DNA of 64,000 nt, from assembly GCF_024199795.1 (NCBI RefSeq), contig NZ_JANADK010000001.1:5766001-5830000 (forward strand). Direction: 5' to 3'. The notes beneath the pieces were generated by a model. The model was not told the DNA's origin, made no database searches, and saw only the letters and a list, made by a program, of their open reading frames with translations. How positions within the stretch are numbered: position 1 is the first letter of the stretch; the number at the start of each line of letters is the position of its first letter. Below are positions 47,035 through 55,459 of the stretch, one piece after another. The stretch comes from Bradyrhizobium sp. CCGB01. GTDB taxonomy: Bacteria; Pseudomonadota; Alphaproteobacteria; Rhizobiales; Xanthobacteraceae. The translations under genes and the position numbers were made by a program.

Positions 47035-48327
47035 ATGTCGGTTCGAACTCATACGTGGACCACCAAGACCGGCGAGGCTCGCCAAGCCTACGTGGTGCAG
47101 TACAGCACGCCCGAACTGGACAGCCGCGGCAAGCGCCGCCGGCACCTGAAATTCTTCCAACGCAAAAAGGATGCGGACGCATTCCACGCTCAGGTACGGG
47201 TCGACGTGGCCAAGGGCGTGCACGTGCCGCACTCGAAAAGCATCACCGTCGCCGAGGCCGGCCGCAACTGGCTTGACGCTTGTGGGGATCTGGAACGGAC
47301 GACCCGCGACGGTTACGAGCAGCACTTTCGCGATCACATCAGCCCGTATCTTGGCGGCCTAAAACTGTCCGCCCTCACCGTCGCGATTGTGCGCGACTGG
47401 CAGGACAAGCTTCGCAAAGGCACTCCGGCGCCAGGACAGACCGAAGCCGAGCCGCGATCGGCCGACATGGTGAAGCGCGTAACGGGCGACTTGGGGTCAT
47501 TGCTCGCCGATGCTCAGGAACGGGGGCAAGTCGGCCAAAACGTCGTTCGCAGCCTTCGGGCCGGCCGCAAACGGGGCAAACAGCGCCAGGCGGAGCGCCG
47601 GGCCAAAGGAAAACTAAAAGTCGGTGTCGACATTCCAACCCCGGAAGAAATCGACTCGATCCTCAAAGCCGTCGACGGACGTTGGCGACCGCTGATGCTC
47701 GTCGCAATTCGCTGTGGGTTGCGAGCGTCAGAACTGCGTGGTCTTCGGTGGCAAGACATCGACTTCAAGAAAGCCAAACTCCACGTTCGCCAGCGCGCCG
47801 ATGCGTTCAACGAGATCGGCCGGCCGAAATCCGAAGCCGGTGAGCGGACCATACCAGTCCCCCCAAAGACACTCGCCACGCTTCGAGAGTGGAAACTAAC
47901 CTGCCCTCGCCGCAACACTGGCCGGCGCGATGAGCATGGCGAACCTGTTCGTGAATTGCTCTACGTTTTTCCCAACGGCTCGGGCAACATCGAGAACCAT
48001 TCGAACATCGTCAAACGCGGAGTGATCCCGACCATGCTTGCCGCGGGGGTGACGGCGCCCGTTGTGGACGAGCAAGGCGCTCCCGCCCACGATGACGACG
48101 GAAAGCCGCTTCTGCAGGTGAAGTATTCCGGGACCCACGCACTGCGCCACTATTTCGCGAGCTGGTGCATCAATCGGCCGCCGGTTGGCTTGGGATTGAA
48201 TCTCAAGGAGGTGCAGGATCGCATGGGGCATTCCAGCATCACGATGACGGCCGACAGATACGGCCATCTGTTTCCGCGCGCCGATGACTCCGCTGAGCTG
48301 GCCGCGGCCGAGGGCAATTTCGGTTAG
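47035..48327 (+). CDS. int: Tyrosine-recombinase integrase
   Basis: A 430-residue phage-type integrase. The N-terminal arm-binding region has the AP2-like opening VRTHTWTTKTGEARQAYVVQ; the core-binding SAM-like domain covers about 70-165. The catalytic domain shows Arg230 (RCGLRASELRGLRW), Lys265 (GRPKSEAGERTIPV), His368-x-x-Arg371 (THALRHYFASW), His399 (MGHSSITMT) and the nucleophile Tyr409. All catalytic residues are present, so it should be active. It sits 96 bp inside attL, pointing into the element. Confidence 0.93.
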   Translation: MSVRTHTWTTKTGEARQAYVVQYSTPELDSRGKRRRHLKFFQRKKDADAFHAQVRVDVAKGVHVPHSKSITVAEAGRNWLDACGDLERTTRDGYEQHFRDHISPYLGGLKLSALTVAIVRDWQDKLRKGTPAPGQTEAEPRSADMVKRVTGDLGSLLADAQERGQVGQNVVRSLRAGRKRGKQRQAERRAKGKLKVGVDIPTPEEIDSILKAVDGRWRPLMLVAIRCGLRASELRGLRWQDIDFKKAKLHVRQRADAFNEIGRPKSEAGERTIPVPPKTLATLREWKLTCPRRNTGRRDEHGEPVRELLYVFPNGSGNIENHSNIVKRGVIPTMLAAGVTAPVVDEQGAPAHDDDGKPLLQVKYSGTHALRHYFASWCINRPPVGLGLNLKEVQDRMGHSSITMTADRYGHLFPRADDSAELAAAEGNFG

Positions 48328-48431
48328 GTAACGTTCGATTAAGCTTTATCGAGTATTGTCGGGTTTGATTACACCTCTCTACGGAACCAGCAGCGGGATG
48401 CTGTAGCGGTTCTTGACGACAGCGAGATGCT

Positions 48432-48473
48432 GCCGGGAGCACGAAGCCACCATGGCTCGCTTCCGGCTTTTTT
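48432..48473 (+). terminator. Terminator downstream of the integrase
   Basis: Stem GCCGGGAGC / GCTTCCGGC (one wobble pair) enclosing a smaller AGCCA/TGGCT hairpin, followed by a run of six T. It precedes the AlpA-like gene. Confidence 0.65.
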
Positions 48474-48506
48474 GTGCCCAGCGAGCCTCTTGATGGAGTC
48501 TCGCTT

Positions 48507-48731
48507 GTGAAAACCGAAACCCCAAATTCCATCGCAGCGCCGAACGATTTCGTTTGGGGCGCCGCTGATATCAGCAAATACCTGGGCCGTTCAAAAGAAA
48601 CGACCTGGTTCATGCTCGACCAAGGACGCGTGCCTGGCGCGAAGAAGATCGCCGGCCGCTGGGGAATGCACGTCCCCACCTTCCTCGCCAGTTTTCAACC
48701 CACCGCAACGCCGCGCGCAAACGCGGCCTGA
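48507..48731 (+). CDS. AlpA/excisionase-like winged-HTH protein
   Basis: A 74-residue protein. GTG start with GGAG eight bases upstream. The core FVWGAADISKYLGRSKETTW and FMLDQGRVPGAKKIAGRWGM matches the MerR-like HTH_17 fold of AlpA and excisionase proteins (helix, recognition helix, wing with KIAGRW). Just downstream of the integrase, so it likely directs excision or activates the next genes. Confidence 0.72.
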   Translation: MKTETPNSIAAPNDFVWGAADISKYLGRSKETTWFMLDQGRVPGAKKIAGRWGMHVPTFLASFQPTATPRANAA

Positions 48732-48757
48732 TTTTCAACATTCAGGAACACCTACCA

Positions 48758-49450
48758 ATGAGCCAGCCCTATTTCCGTCACAGCGAGCGCGTCGCTGCGG
48801 CGATCTCCAACGCAGCGATCCGCAACGCGCTGACCGGCACGATCGAACTGCATTGTACCCTGGACGACGTGACCAGGGCGTCTGTTGCCAACATTCGCGA
48901 CGACAAGGATCTGAGCCCGGCCGGCAAGACCAAGAAGGCCCGCGAAGTCATCGGCTCGCGCGCGTGGGAAGTGATCAAGGCCGAGATGCTCGCCCGCCGC
49001 CTCGCCGAGCGCATCGAAGAAAAGCGCGCAGCGCTGAAGCTGCCGGAGATCGACAAAACCGACGCGGCCGGCGCTATTCTTCGAAATCGCGTCCGCGACC
49101 AGATCGCCGGCAAGACGCAGCAGGAATTGCGCGCTCTCATTCCGACCATGTCTCCGCTTTTCCTGACCACGATACTTGAAGCGCCCGAACTGATCGGCGC
49201 GGATGCGCAGACGGTCGATGTAGCGCGTACGCATGCGATCGAACTGGCGCATCCGGGCATGACTGCGACACTGGAAGCCGAGCGCGAAGCGGTCAGCCTA
49301 CTCGCGAACGCCACCGCTGTCATGACCAAGGCCTATGGCGAACTCGGCGAACTACCGAACAACACCGCGCTCAAACTCTTTTTGGACGAGCGCGTCGTCG
49401 ACCAGCGGCACATCGCAGCCGAGGTCGAACGCCTGATCACCGAAGCGTAA
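48758..49450 (+). CDS. Hypothetical element protein, mostly alpha-helical
   Basis: A 230-residue protein with no recognised domain. Sequence is rich in Ala, Glu, Arg and Leu with long amphipathic stretches (EVIKAEMLARRLAERIEEKR), so it is predicted to be helical, possibly a coiled coil. It leads a run of short genes that mostly overlap by 1-4 bases. Its function cannot be inferred. Confidence 0.7.
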   Translation: MSQPYFRHSERVAAAISNAAIRNALTGTIELHCTLDDVTRASVANIRDDKDLSPAGKTKKAREVIGSRAWEVIKAEMLARRLAERIEEKRAALKLPEIDKTDAAGAILRNRVRDQIAGKTQQELRALIPTMSPLFLTTILEAPELIGADAQTVDVARTHAIELAHPGMTATLEAEREAVSLLANATAVMTKAYGELGELPNNTALKLFLDERVVDQRHIAAEVERLITEA

Positions 49451-49467
49451 CCCACAGGAGCCAACCC

Positions 49468-49629
49468 ATGGTCAAGAACCTCAATGCCGATTCCGCCTCC
49501 CGCCAGATCACCGAAGCGCTTCAGCCCGTCGTTGACGTGAAGATCACACCGACGCCGGATCCGCGCCAGGGCGTGCCGGCAAAGAAGCCGCTGCCGGCCG
49601 ATCTCGCTCGCGCGCTCGGGCAGTCGTAA
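49468..49629 (+). CDS. Small hypothetical protein (53 aa)
   Basis: Reads MVKNLNADSASRQITEALQP and continues with a Pro/Lys-rich segment, ending LARALGQS. AGGAG lies eight bases upstream of the ATG. Its TAA shares one base with the ATG of the next gene (TAATG), so it is almost certainly translated. No family recognised. Confidence 0.65.
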   Translation: MVKNLNADSASRQITEALQPVVDVKITPTPDPRQGVPAKKPLPADLARALGQS

Positions 49630-49940
49630 TGCAGTATTTCGAAAGCAGCATGTCTGGCTACCGGCAACCTCGTTCATGGCAGGTGAGCGCCGGCCCCAGC
49701 TTTGGCTTAGGCGACACAGTCTCGATCGAATTGCTCCAAGGCGAGCGCGTTACGGTCGTGTCCCCCAACAGCAGCTCCACCGGAGAACTCGCCGTCGACT
49801 CGATGGGCCAAAGCTTCGCGGCGCAGCAGATCCCCGTTCCCGCCAATGGCATAGCCTCTTTGGGGCCTGTCCCGGACAAAGGTCGGGTCGTGGTGCGGGT
49901 GACCGCCAAGAGCGGTTCCGTGCAGGTGTCTGTGTCCTGA
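49629..49940 (+). CDS. Hypothetical beta-rich element protein (103 aa)
   Basis: The sequence alternates hydrophobic and polar residues in strand-like runs (VSIELLQGERVTVVSPNSS and GRVVVRVTAKSGSVQVSVS) with no Cys, and Gly-rich turns, so a small beta-sandwich is likely, such as a structural or decoration protein. Coupled to the genes on both sides by one-base overlaps. Confidence 0.65.
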   Translation: MQYFESSMSGYRQPRSWQVSAGPSFGLGDTVSIELLQGERVTVVSPNSSSTGELAVDSMGQSFAAQQIPVPANGIASLGPVPDKGRVVVRVTAKSGSVQVSVS

Positions 49941-50143
49941 TGACAAAAATCGGCGAAGTGAAAAACTGGAACGACGAACGCGGGTTCGGATTTGTGCGCG
50001 TCGATGGGCATGACGTCTTTTGCCATGTTTCGGCGCTTCCGCATGGCACGACCAAGCTCGAAGTTGGCACTCATGTGGCCTTTGACATCGGCATCAACGA
50101 CCGGTCCGGCAAGCCCATGGCCACGAACGTCAGGCTCGCGTAA
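49940..50143 (+). CDS. Cold-shock domain protein
   Basis: A 67-residue CSD protein. The RNP1 region is KNWNDERGFGFVRV, matching the K-x-W-x2-E-R-GFGF consensus, and the RNP2 region is DVFCHVSALPHG (VFCHVS where most have VFVHxS). It binds single-stranded nucleic acid. It is coupled on both sides by single-base overlaps (TGATG before, TAATG after), so it is an integral part of the element's operon, not a stray chromosomal gene. Confidence 0.87.
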   Translation: MTKIGEVKNWNDERGFGFVRVDGHDVFCHVSALPHGTTKLEVGTHVAFDIGINDRSGKPMATNVRLA

Positions 50144-50370
50144 TGACCAACGCATTGAAAACGATCACCCTCGAATTCGAAGCCGAATTGCTGAGCGGCG
50201 TCCGCAGCGGCGCCGACGAAGCCGAGTTGGCGAAGATCCGCGATCGGGCTTTCGACCGTCTGCGTGAAGTCAAGGAAGGTCCGTCGCCTCCGTGCCTGGA
50301 CTCGATCTTCGACGTCGCCGGCGAGATCGGCCGCAAGCTCGATATGGCGCTTGAGACGACCCGCGCATGA
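50143..50370 (+). CDS. Small hypothetical protein (75 aa)
   Basis: Charged helical protein (TLEFEAELLSGVRSGADEAE and AKIRDRAFDRLREVKEGPSP). Its ATG overlaps the preceding stop by one base and its stop overlaps the next ATG by four. No family recognised. Confidence 0.6.
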   Translation: MTNALKTITLEFEAELLSGVRSGADEAELAKIRDRAFDRLREVKEGPSPPCLDSIFDVAGEIGRKLDMALETTRA

Positions 50371-51125
50371 CCGCGACAAATATCGTAATCAGCCCCAAGA
50401 ACCAGACTATTCACGTAGTCACCGATGCGGCGAGCTATGACCGCAACGGTGTCTTGGCCGGGTTTTTGCCGAAATTCTACACCGTGCCAGGTTGGCCCGG
50501 TGGCATCGCAATTCGCGGCATGTCAGTCGCAACGCCCATCCTCGGCTACGAACTGACCAATGCGTTCGCGACCTTCGATGATCTCGTTGAATGCATCGAG
50601 ATCGTTTTGCCCTCCATCGTCAGCCGATGGCAACTCACCGACCATATCGAGATGCTTGTGGTTGGATTCTCCGAGGCGCGCGGCGGTCCGGAAGCATACG
50701 TAATCGAAACAACGGATCAGACGCCAATCGGCGTACCCGAGGGCACTAAGGGCGAATATCTCCCTGAGCCCTTCGTTCTTCAGCGACTTCCGAATGTCAT
50801 CGTCGGTCCGGTGATCCCCGGCGAAATCATTATGGACGCATGGTTCGAAGGACTCTCCGAGAACGACGAGCCGGCGCTTCTGAAGAACAGGTTGCGCAAA
50901 GTCATCGAAATGCAACGCCACGCTCTGTTCGATGACGAAGTCCATTGGATCGGTGGATATGTGCAGCATAGCACCATCACTCGCGAGGGAATTTCCCAAT
51001 GTCTACTGCAAGACTGGCGCTCGGAAGATCAAATCGGGCAACTCATCAAGCCGGCGCCTATCGACTGGCCAAGTTGGAACGTCGCTCACGGATTTCCGCC
51101 CGGCCGCCGTCTCGCGGTCGGCTAG
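50367..51125 (+). CDS. Hypothetical phage-type protein, possibly Ntn-hydrolase-like
   Basis: A 252-residue protein. The N-terminal part (IVISPKNQTIHVVTDAASYD then GVLAGFLPKFYTVPG) recalls the opening of proteasome/HslV-like Ntn-hydrolase relatives that occur near phage tail genes, but the catalytic Thr is not in an obvious exposed position. The last 20 residues merge with the frame start of the truncated tape-measure gene, so its natural C-terminus may have been changed by a deletion. Confidence 0.6.
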   Translation: MTATNIVISPKNQTIHVVTDAASYDRNGVLAGFLPKFYTVPGWPGGIAIRGMSVATPILGYELTNAFATFDDLVECIEIVLPSIVSRWQLTDHIEMLVVGFSEARGGPEAYVIETTDQTPIGVPEGTKGEYLPEPFVLQRLPNVIVGPVIPGEIIMDAWFEGLSENDEPALLKNRLRKVIEMQRHALFDDEVHWIGGYVQHSTITREGISQCLLQDWRSEDQIGQLIKPAPIDWPSWNVAHGFPPGRRLAVG

Positions 51126-51127
51126 GT

Positions 51128-52210
51128 TGCTACGGCGCCATCTCGCAACGGATTGCTCTACTTGGCAACCTGGCAACCGTCGAGGATCAAGTTAAGGCGA
51201 AGGAACTTGAACTCGCCGCGGCAGCGCTACAGGGCGTGTCGGTTTCGGACAAGCAGCGCGACGCCATTCTGTTGGCCACGCGCGCGCAGGCTGAAATGTC
51301 GCGCGTCTCCGAACAAGCGAGCATTGGCGTGTTCAGCTTCCGCGACGCCAGCAAGGCTGCCAGTGACCAGCTTCAATCGTGGATCGACAGAGGCATTGTC
51401 GATCCGTCCAATCTGCAGGCTTTTACAGCGGCTTCAAACCTGGCTGCAAAATCCGTCGAAGCGCTCGCAGACCAAGCAAAGGTCGCCGGGTCGATGCTGC
51501 CCCAATTCCAGCAAGCCTTAAACGACGCCGGCAACGCGCGGAAGCAACTCGACTCCCTCATGGTCGAGGGAATGAACGTAAATCGCGGGTTCTTTGTTGA
51601 ATTCGGCCAACAGCTCCGCCAGGGCGCGAGCGCGTGGGATGCGTTCAAATCGGCCGGCCTGAACGCTCTCGGCAAGATCGCCGACAAACTGATGCAGATG
51701 GCGGCAGACAAACTGTTCGCCTCGGCGTTTGGCGGATCGTCCTCGGGTGGTCTGCTTGGACTGCTCGGCATGGGTGGCGGTGGCGGCGCGATCAACTTCG
51801 ACGGCTCGATTGCTGGCGCGATTGGTCCGACGTCGGTCGGCGGCGCTCCGCTCGTCGGCTCGTTCGCCAGCGGCGGCTACACCGGCCCCGGTGGCAAATA
51901 TCAGCCGGCCGGCATCGTCCATAAGGGCGAATACGTCATGGACGCCGTGACCGTGCGACGCGTCGGCGTGGCCAATCTGGACAGCCTGCGCGGCTACGCC
52001 GACGGCGGGCTCGTGGGCAGCATGACACGCGCGGCGAACAGCAATTCGCCATCCGTGGTCATGCAGGACAACCGGCAAATCAATATTGGCGAGGGCGCAT
52101 CGGCCGAAACGGTTCTGCAACTCCGTGAGGAATTGGCTCGCGATCGCGCCGCCCGCTACGCCGACACGGTCAAAATCGTGCAGAGCGCGAAGAAAAGGCG
52201 GGATCTATGA
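51128..52210 (+). pseudogene. Truncated phage tail tape-measure protein (5' end missing)
   Basis: The frame reads ISQRIALLGNLATVEDQVKA then AFKSAGLNALGKIADKLMQM, a Gly-rich stretch (SSGGLLGLLGMGGGGGAINF) and the classic tape-measure ending (FASGGYTGPGGKYQPAGIVH KGEYVMDA...). Full tape-measure proteins are at least twice this length with a hydrophobic middle; only about 360 C-terminal residues remain. The sequence upstream of about 51128 belongs to another gene in another frame. An ATG at 50999 is in frame but reads through that gene. Confidence 0.72.
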
Positions 52211-52290
52211 GCACGGGTCAAGCCTTGAAAATCGAACTCGGCAACCTACCGCCCGACGCATTGATCGAAGCAAGGAAACAATCTCGATGA
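52207..52290 (+). pseudogene. 27-aa remnant ORF coupled at both ends
   Basis: Reads MSTGQALKIELGNLPPDALI then EARKQSR. Its ATG overlaps the tape-measure TGA (ATGA) and its TGA overlaps the ATG of the tail-fibre gene (ATGA). Such a short coupled frame is best explained as an internally deleted tail gene whose two ends have fused. Confidence 0.45.
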
Positions 52291-53486
52291 CCGCACTCTC
52301 TTCATACTCCACCGGCACCGTCACCGTTTCTGCGGGCGGAACGACCGTCACCGGCACAGGCACCATTTGGTCTGACGGCAGCGCAAAGCCTGGCGATCTC
52401 CTGCAAATCGGCAATTTTCAGTCGGTGATTTCAGACGTCACGGACGCCACGCACCTGGTCATTCCGCCGTGGGGCGGCGGCGCGCAGACCGGTGTTGCGT
52501 ACAAAATTTGGCAGGTCTCGCCGCAGCGCTTTGCCGGCGCGGAGGTGATGGGGACCGTCAACAAGCTGGTGACGGCCTTCAACACGTCGGGCTTTTTCGT
52601 TTTCGTTGACGTCGATGCAACGGACCCCGATCCGTCCCTTGGCGACGATGGCCAGTATGCGTTCCAGCCGACCACCGGTAAAACGTGGGTCAAGAGCGCG
52701 GGCGTTTGGACCTATCTCGGAATTTACAAGGCGTTCAATCTTCGCGGCGCCTACGACAACGTCACGACGTATTCCTACGGCGACGTGCAGACGACGTCGG
52801 GCTCGTCGTACATCTACATCAACGACACGCCGAGCGCGGGGCATGCCGCGCCAAACGCGACGTATTGGAATGTGCTGGCGTCCAAAGGTGCGGACGGTGT
52901 TGACGGTGACGCCGCAACAATTTCGGTCGGAACGGTAACGACCGTTGCTTATGGCAACCCGGCGACGGTTACGAATTCGGGCACGCCTTCCGCCACTGTC
53001 TTCGATTTCGAGATTCCCGCCGGCCAGGATGGGGCTGGTACGGTCGCCGATCCGACAGCCACGATTGGCTTGACCGCGGTGAACGGGTCAGCGTCCAGCG
53101 CGATCCGATCGGACGGCGCGCCGGCGCTGTCTCAATCGATCGCGCCAAGCTGGACCGGATTGCACAGCTTCAACGCCTTCCCGGTCAAGATTGGCTCTCC
53201 TGCGAATGCCCAATCTGATCCGGCCATCTCCATCACCAGAGCTTTCGACAACACGGGATCCGGCGATGGCCACGGCGTCAGTGACGGTACGGCCATTAGC
53301 CGGACAACCGGCGGACCCATCGGGTATGCGTCTTTCGATGGCCGCGTGACCCTCAGCGGTACTGGCAATTTCGATCACTACGCTGCGATCCAGTCTCTTC
53401 CAACATTCAGCCAAGCCGGGACGGTCAGCAGATATTGGGCGACAGCTGTTGACGGTGCCGCCAACAGCTGTCGCGACGGTGACTGA
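52287..53486 (+). CDS. Tail fibre/tail-tip protein, N-terminal and central part
   Basis: A 399-residue frame starting MTALSSYSTGTVTVSAGGTT. It has fibre-like composition: Gly, Thr, Ser and Ala rich with Asp/Asn turns, repeated short strands (GADGVDGDAATISVGTVTTV), and a central region YKAFNLRGAYDNVTTYSYGD typical of carbohydrate-binding tail modules (AYDNVTTYxxGD). It ends early at a TGA, while a matching continuation runs in another frame from 53449, so it is probably broken by a frameshift. Confidence 0.78.
   Translation: MTALSSYSTGTVTVSAGGTTVTGTGTIWSDGSAKPGDLLQIGNFQSVISDVTDATHLVIPPWGGGAQTGVAYKIWQVSPQRFAGAEVMGTVNKLVTAFNTSGFFVFVDVDATDPDPSLGDDGQYAFQPTTGKTWVKSAGVWTYLGIYKAFNLRGAYDNVTTYSYGDVQTTSGSSYIYINDTPSAGHAAPNATYWNVLASKGADGVDGDAATISVGTVTTVAYGNPATVTNSGTPSATVFDFEIPAGQDGAGTVADPTATIGLTAVNGSASSAIRSDGAPALSQSIAPSWTGLHSFNAFPVKIGSPANAQSDPAISITRAFDNTGSGDGHGVSDGTAISRTTGGPIGYASFDGRVTLSGTGNFDHYAAIQSLPTFSQAGTVSRYWATAVDGAANSCRDGD
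53441..53472 (+). other. Perfect 11-bp inverted repeat at the frame switch of the tail-fibre gene
   Basis: GACAGCTGTTG (53441-53451) and CAACAGCTGTC (53462-53472) flank a 10-nt loop exactly where the fibre reading frame changes. It may be the scar of a small insertion/deletion or a structure that affects frame. Confidence 0.5.
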
Positions 53487-54033
53487 TGCGAGATTGCATT
53501 GCGCCGTCGATATTACCGGAGCCGGGACGGTTACAGCGCAGTATGGCTTCTACTGCGATACCCTCACCAAGGGGGCGTCGAATTACGCGTTCTACAGCGC
53601 TGGATCGACGCCAAGCAAGTTCGGCGGAAATGTTGATGTCGGCGGCCTTTCCGTGGGTGGCGTTGACGCAACTGGAGCGTGGACGGCATGGACCCCGACC
53701 ATCGGCTCTACGGTAGGCGCGATCACCGCGAAAAGCGGCGCAGGCAGGTACAAAAAAATCGGTAAGACCGTCATCTTTGGTTGCTACATTCTTGTCACCA
53801 CCAACGGCACAGGATCCGACTATTTGACGTTCACGCTACCGTTTCCGACGTCCGCCGCGTCGTCCGCTGCTGCAATTCAGTTTCCGTTCGCTGGCTTTAA
53901 GTTTGGGGGCATCGGCTTAGCGATCATTACTGGCCCTGGCACGAACATCGGTTACATCAGAAAGTATGACGGCACTTATCCCGTGACCAGCGGCGATCAA
54001 GTCTGGGTTTCTGGCACCTACGAAACCGACTAA
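53449..54033 (+). CDS. Tail fibre C-terminal part, frameshifted continuation
   Basis: Continuation of the previous gene in the +1 frame, about 194 residues from a possible TTG. Segment GTVTAQYGFYCDTLTKGASNYAFYSAGSTPSKFGGNVDVGG is the typical YGFY..AFYS..GG pattern of tail-fibre C-termini, followed by TAWTPTIGSTVGAITAKSGAGRYKKIGKTVIF. As a stand-alone protein it would lack its fibre shaft, so the two parts are probably one disrupted gene. Ends with a charged Tyr-rich tail. Confidence 0.65.
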   Translation: MTVPPTAVATVTDARLHCAVDITGAGTVTAQYGFYCDTLTKGASNYAFYSAGSTPSKFGGNVDVGGLSVGGVDATGAWTAWTPTIGSTVGAITAKSGAGRYKKIGKTVIFGCYILVTTNGTGSDYLTFTLPFPTSAASSAAAIQFPFAGFKFGGIGLAIITGPGTNIGYIRKYDGTYPVTSGDQVWVSGTYETD

Positions 54034-54084
54034 GCCGGCGCGAACGTCGCCGCGTCTTCCATGGGTAGGGGTCTCTGCCTAATT

Positions 54085-54513
54085 TCATATAACCGGACAA
54101 TTCTGGTCGCCGCCGGCCCATCCGAGTATCAATGTTTTGTATCGGTCGCTTGCCAGCGTGTTGCCCGAGCGCACCGTCAGTTTAGAGCCCGCCGGCTGCT
54201 TATCGACGCGCACCGACAAATAGTAGTTGCGCGTTCCCAGGTTGATCAAAGACAGCGTCATCTCTCCATAGCCCAATTCGGAATATAGTTCCGAGTCGAC
54301 AGCGAAGGATGCATATGCGCCAACGTTGCCGGCAAAACAGCGTTTGGCGGTCGTCGAAACCCTTCGATATATCTCCTGGTAATTTTCGGGATATGTCTGG
54401 ACGATCGGCGCCGCCTTGGCTTCGAGATCGGCCGGAGTTGAAGAACAGGCCCCGAGCGAGACAGCGCAAACACTCCATGCGGCACAAAGCGCCGCCCGCG
54501 CGAGAACATCCAT
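54085..54513 (-). CDS. Lipoprotein of unknown function (phage-associated type)
   Basis: A 142-residue protein. Signal peptide with a lipobox VSLGACSSTP; lipidation Cys near residue 23. The mature part contains PENYQEIYRRVSTTAKRCFA and ELGYGEMTLSLINLGTRNYYLSVRVD. The opposite orientation to the tail genes, inside the element, suggests a lysogenic-conversion type cargo gene. Confidence 0.78.
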   Translation of the reverse strand: MDVLARAALCAAWSVCAVSLGACSSTPADLEAKAAPIVQTYPENYQEIYRRVSTTAKRCFAGNVGAYASFAVDSELYSELGYGEMTLSLINLGTRNYYLSVRVDKQPAGSKLTVRSGNTLASDRYKTLILGWAGGDQNCPVI

Positions 54514-54590
54514 TTGAAAGCCCCCCCAATCGGAACATCAAAGCGCAACTTGCACGAGAATGCAACAAAAAGCCTGTAAAACTAGGGGTT

Positions 54591-54607
54591 ATGTTGACAG
54601 TCAACAT
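54591..54607. promoter_or_regulatory. Perfect 17-bp palindrome, operator candidate
   Basis: ATGTTGACAGTCAACAT is a dyad around one central base, 33 bp before the GTG at 54640, and contains TTGACA. Its core TTGACAGTCAA recurs as TTGACTTTCAA in the palindrome at 55706-55728. Confidence 0.55.
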
Positions 54608-54639
54608 GAAACGCGCCGCGACCGTGCTACCGCTCGGTT

Positions 54640-55026
54640 GTGACCGATTGGACCGACGAAACCCTTAGACCTTTGGATGAGCTGGCTCGCATTGCCTTCC
54701 CGGGTAGCGGCGTGACCGCGGACACTTTGAAGCGGCGGGCGCGCAAAGGTCAGTTGCGCGTTTATCGACCAGGCAAAGCGTTCCTGTCGACGTTGGCTGA
54801 CGTGTGGGTGATGGTTCAGGGCACGCGAATGGGACCGCCACCAATCGCGTCAAATCCGCTTGGTCTTTCCACGGCCGAACTGTCCCACGCGGCCCTTGAG
54901 CAAGCCCGCGAGGCGCTGCGCCGCCGAGAGGAACAGCGCATCGAGGACGATTGGGAACGGAAGTACGAGGCGCGAAAGGCGGCTCAGGCAAAAACCCGGC
55001 CGCCTCGCACCAAAGGACGAGACTAA
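54640..55026 (+). CDS. Hypothetical element protein with HTH-like N-terminus
   Basis: A 128-residue protein from a GTG. The N-terminal RPLDELARIAFPGSGVTADTLKRRARKGQLRVYRPGKAF looks like an excisionase/HTH_17-type DNA-binding region (DTLKRRARKGQL... as recognition helix), then a long helical charged C-terminus (LEQAREALRRREEQRIEDDW). Possible regulator. It ends tail-to-tail with the minus-strand gene at 55023 (4-bp overlap). Confidence 0.65.
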   Translation: MTDWTDETLRPLDELARIAFPGSGVTADTLKRRARKGQLRVYRPGKAFLSTLADVWVMVQGTRMGPPPIASNPLGLSTAELSHAALEQAREALRRREEQRIEDDWERKYEARKAAQAKTRPPRTKGRD

Positions 55027-55418
55027 TGCGTCCTGCGCTTCCTGAGTTCGTCCCAACGCGCAGCAACGGTGCGCTGGTCCATGAAATAGTAGTGCCGATC
55101 GCGGCGACCGCGGCGGGCCGCGTGCCATGCGGCATCGGATTCGCTGTAGCCGAGTGCCGCCAGCTTCTCGCGCAGCGCGTCGGCAGCAGCCTCACGGGCT
55201 TCACCCCTGGTCAGTTTGAAGCCGTAGCGCCGAGCGGCCGCAAGGGATTCGCTGATGCCAGCCGGGCTTGCCTCCTTGGCGAACGTCTGCACGGCGGCCT
55301 CGTATTGGCGACGCTCAAAAATGAATTCCATCATTGCGCCGCCGTTGGAAAAGAAAGCACCCGGAAGAGTGTAAATGTGCGTGCTGCGGGCGGGGTTGAA
55401 GGTGGCAAGATTAATCAT
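55023..55418 (-). CDS. Hypothetical element protein (131 aa)
   Basis: Contains a hydrophobic N-terminal stretch without a clear signal, then a charged helical body with many Arg (FIFERRQYEAAVQTFAKEAS; GEAREAAADALREKLAALGY) and a basic end (RTVAARWDELRKRRTH). Divergent from the ribbon-helix-helix gene with a palindromic operator between them. No family recognised. Confidence 0.55.
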   Translation of the reverse strand: MINLATFNPARSTHIYTLPGAFFSNGGAMMEFIFERRQYEAAVQTFAKEASPAGISESLAAARRYGFKLTRGEAREAAADALREKLAALGYSESDAAWHAARRGRRDRHYYFMDQRTVAARWDELRKRRTH

Positions 55419-55459
55419 GCTGCTCTCCGATTCGGCCGGGCTGTTGCCCCAAGCTCGGA

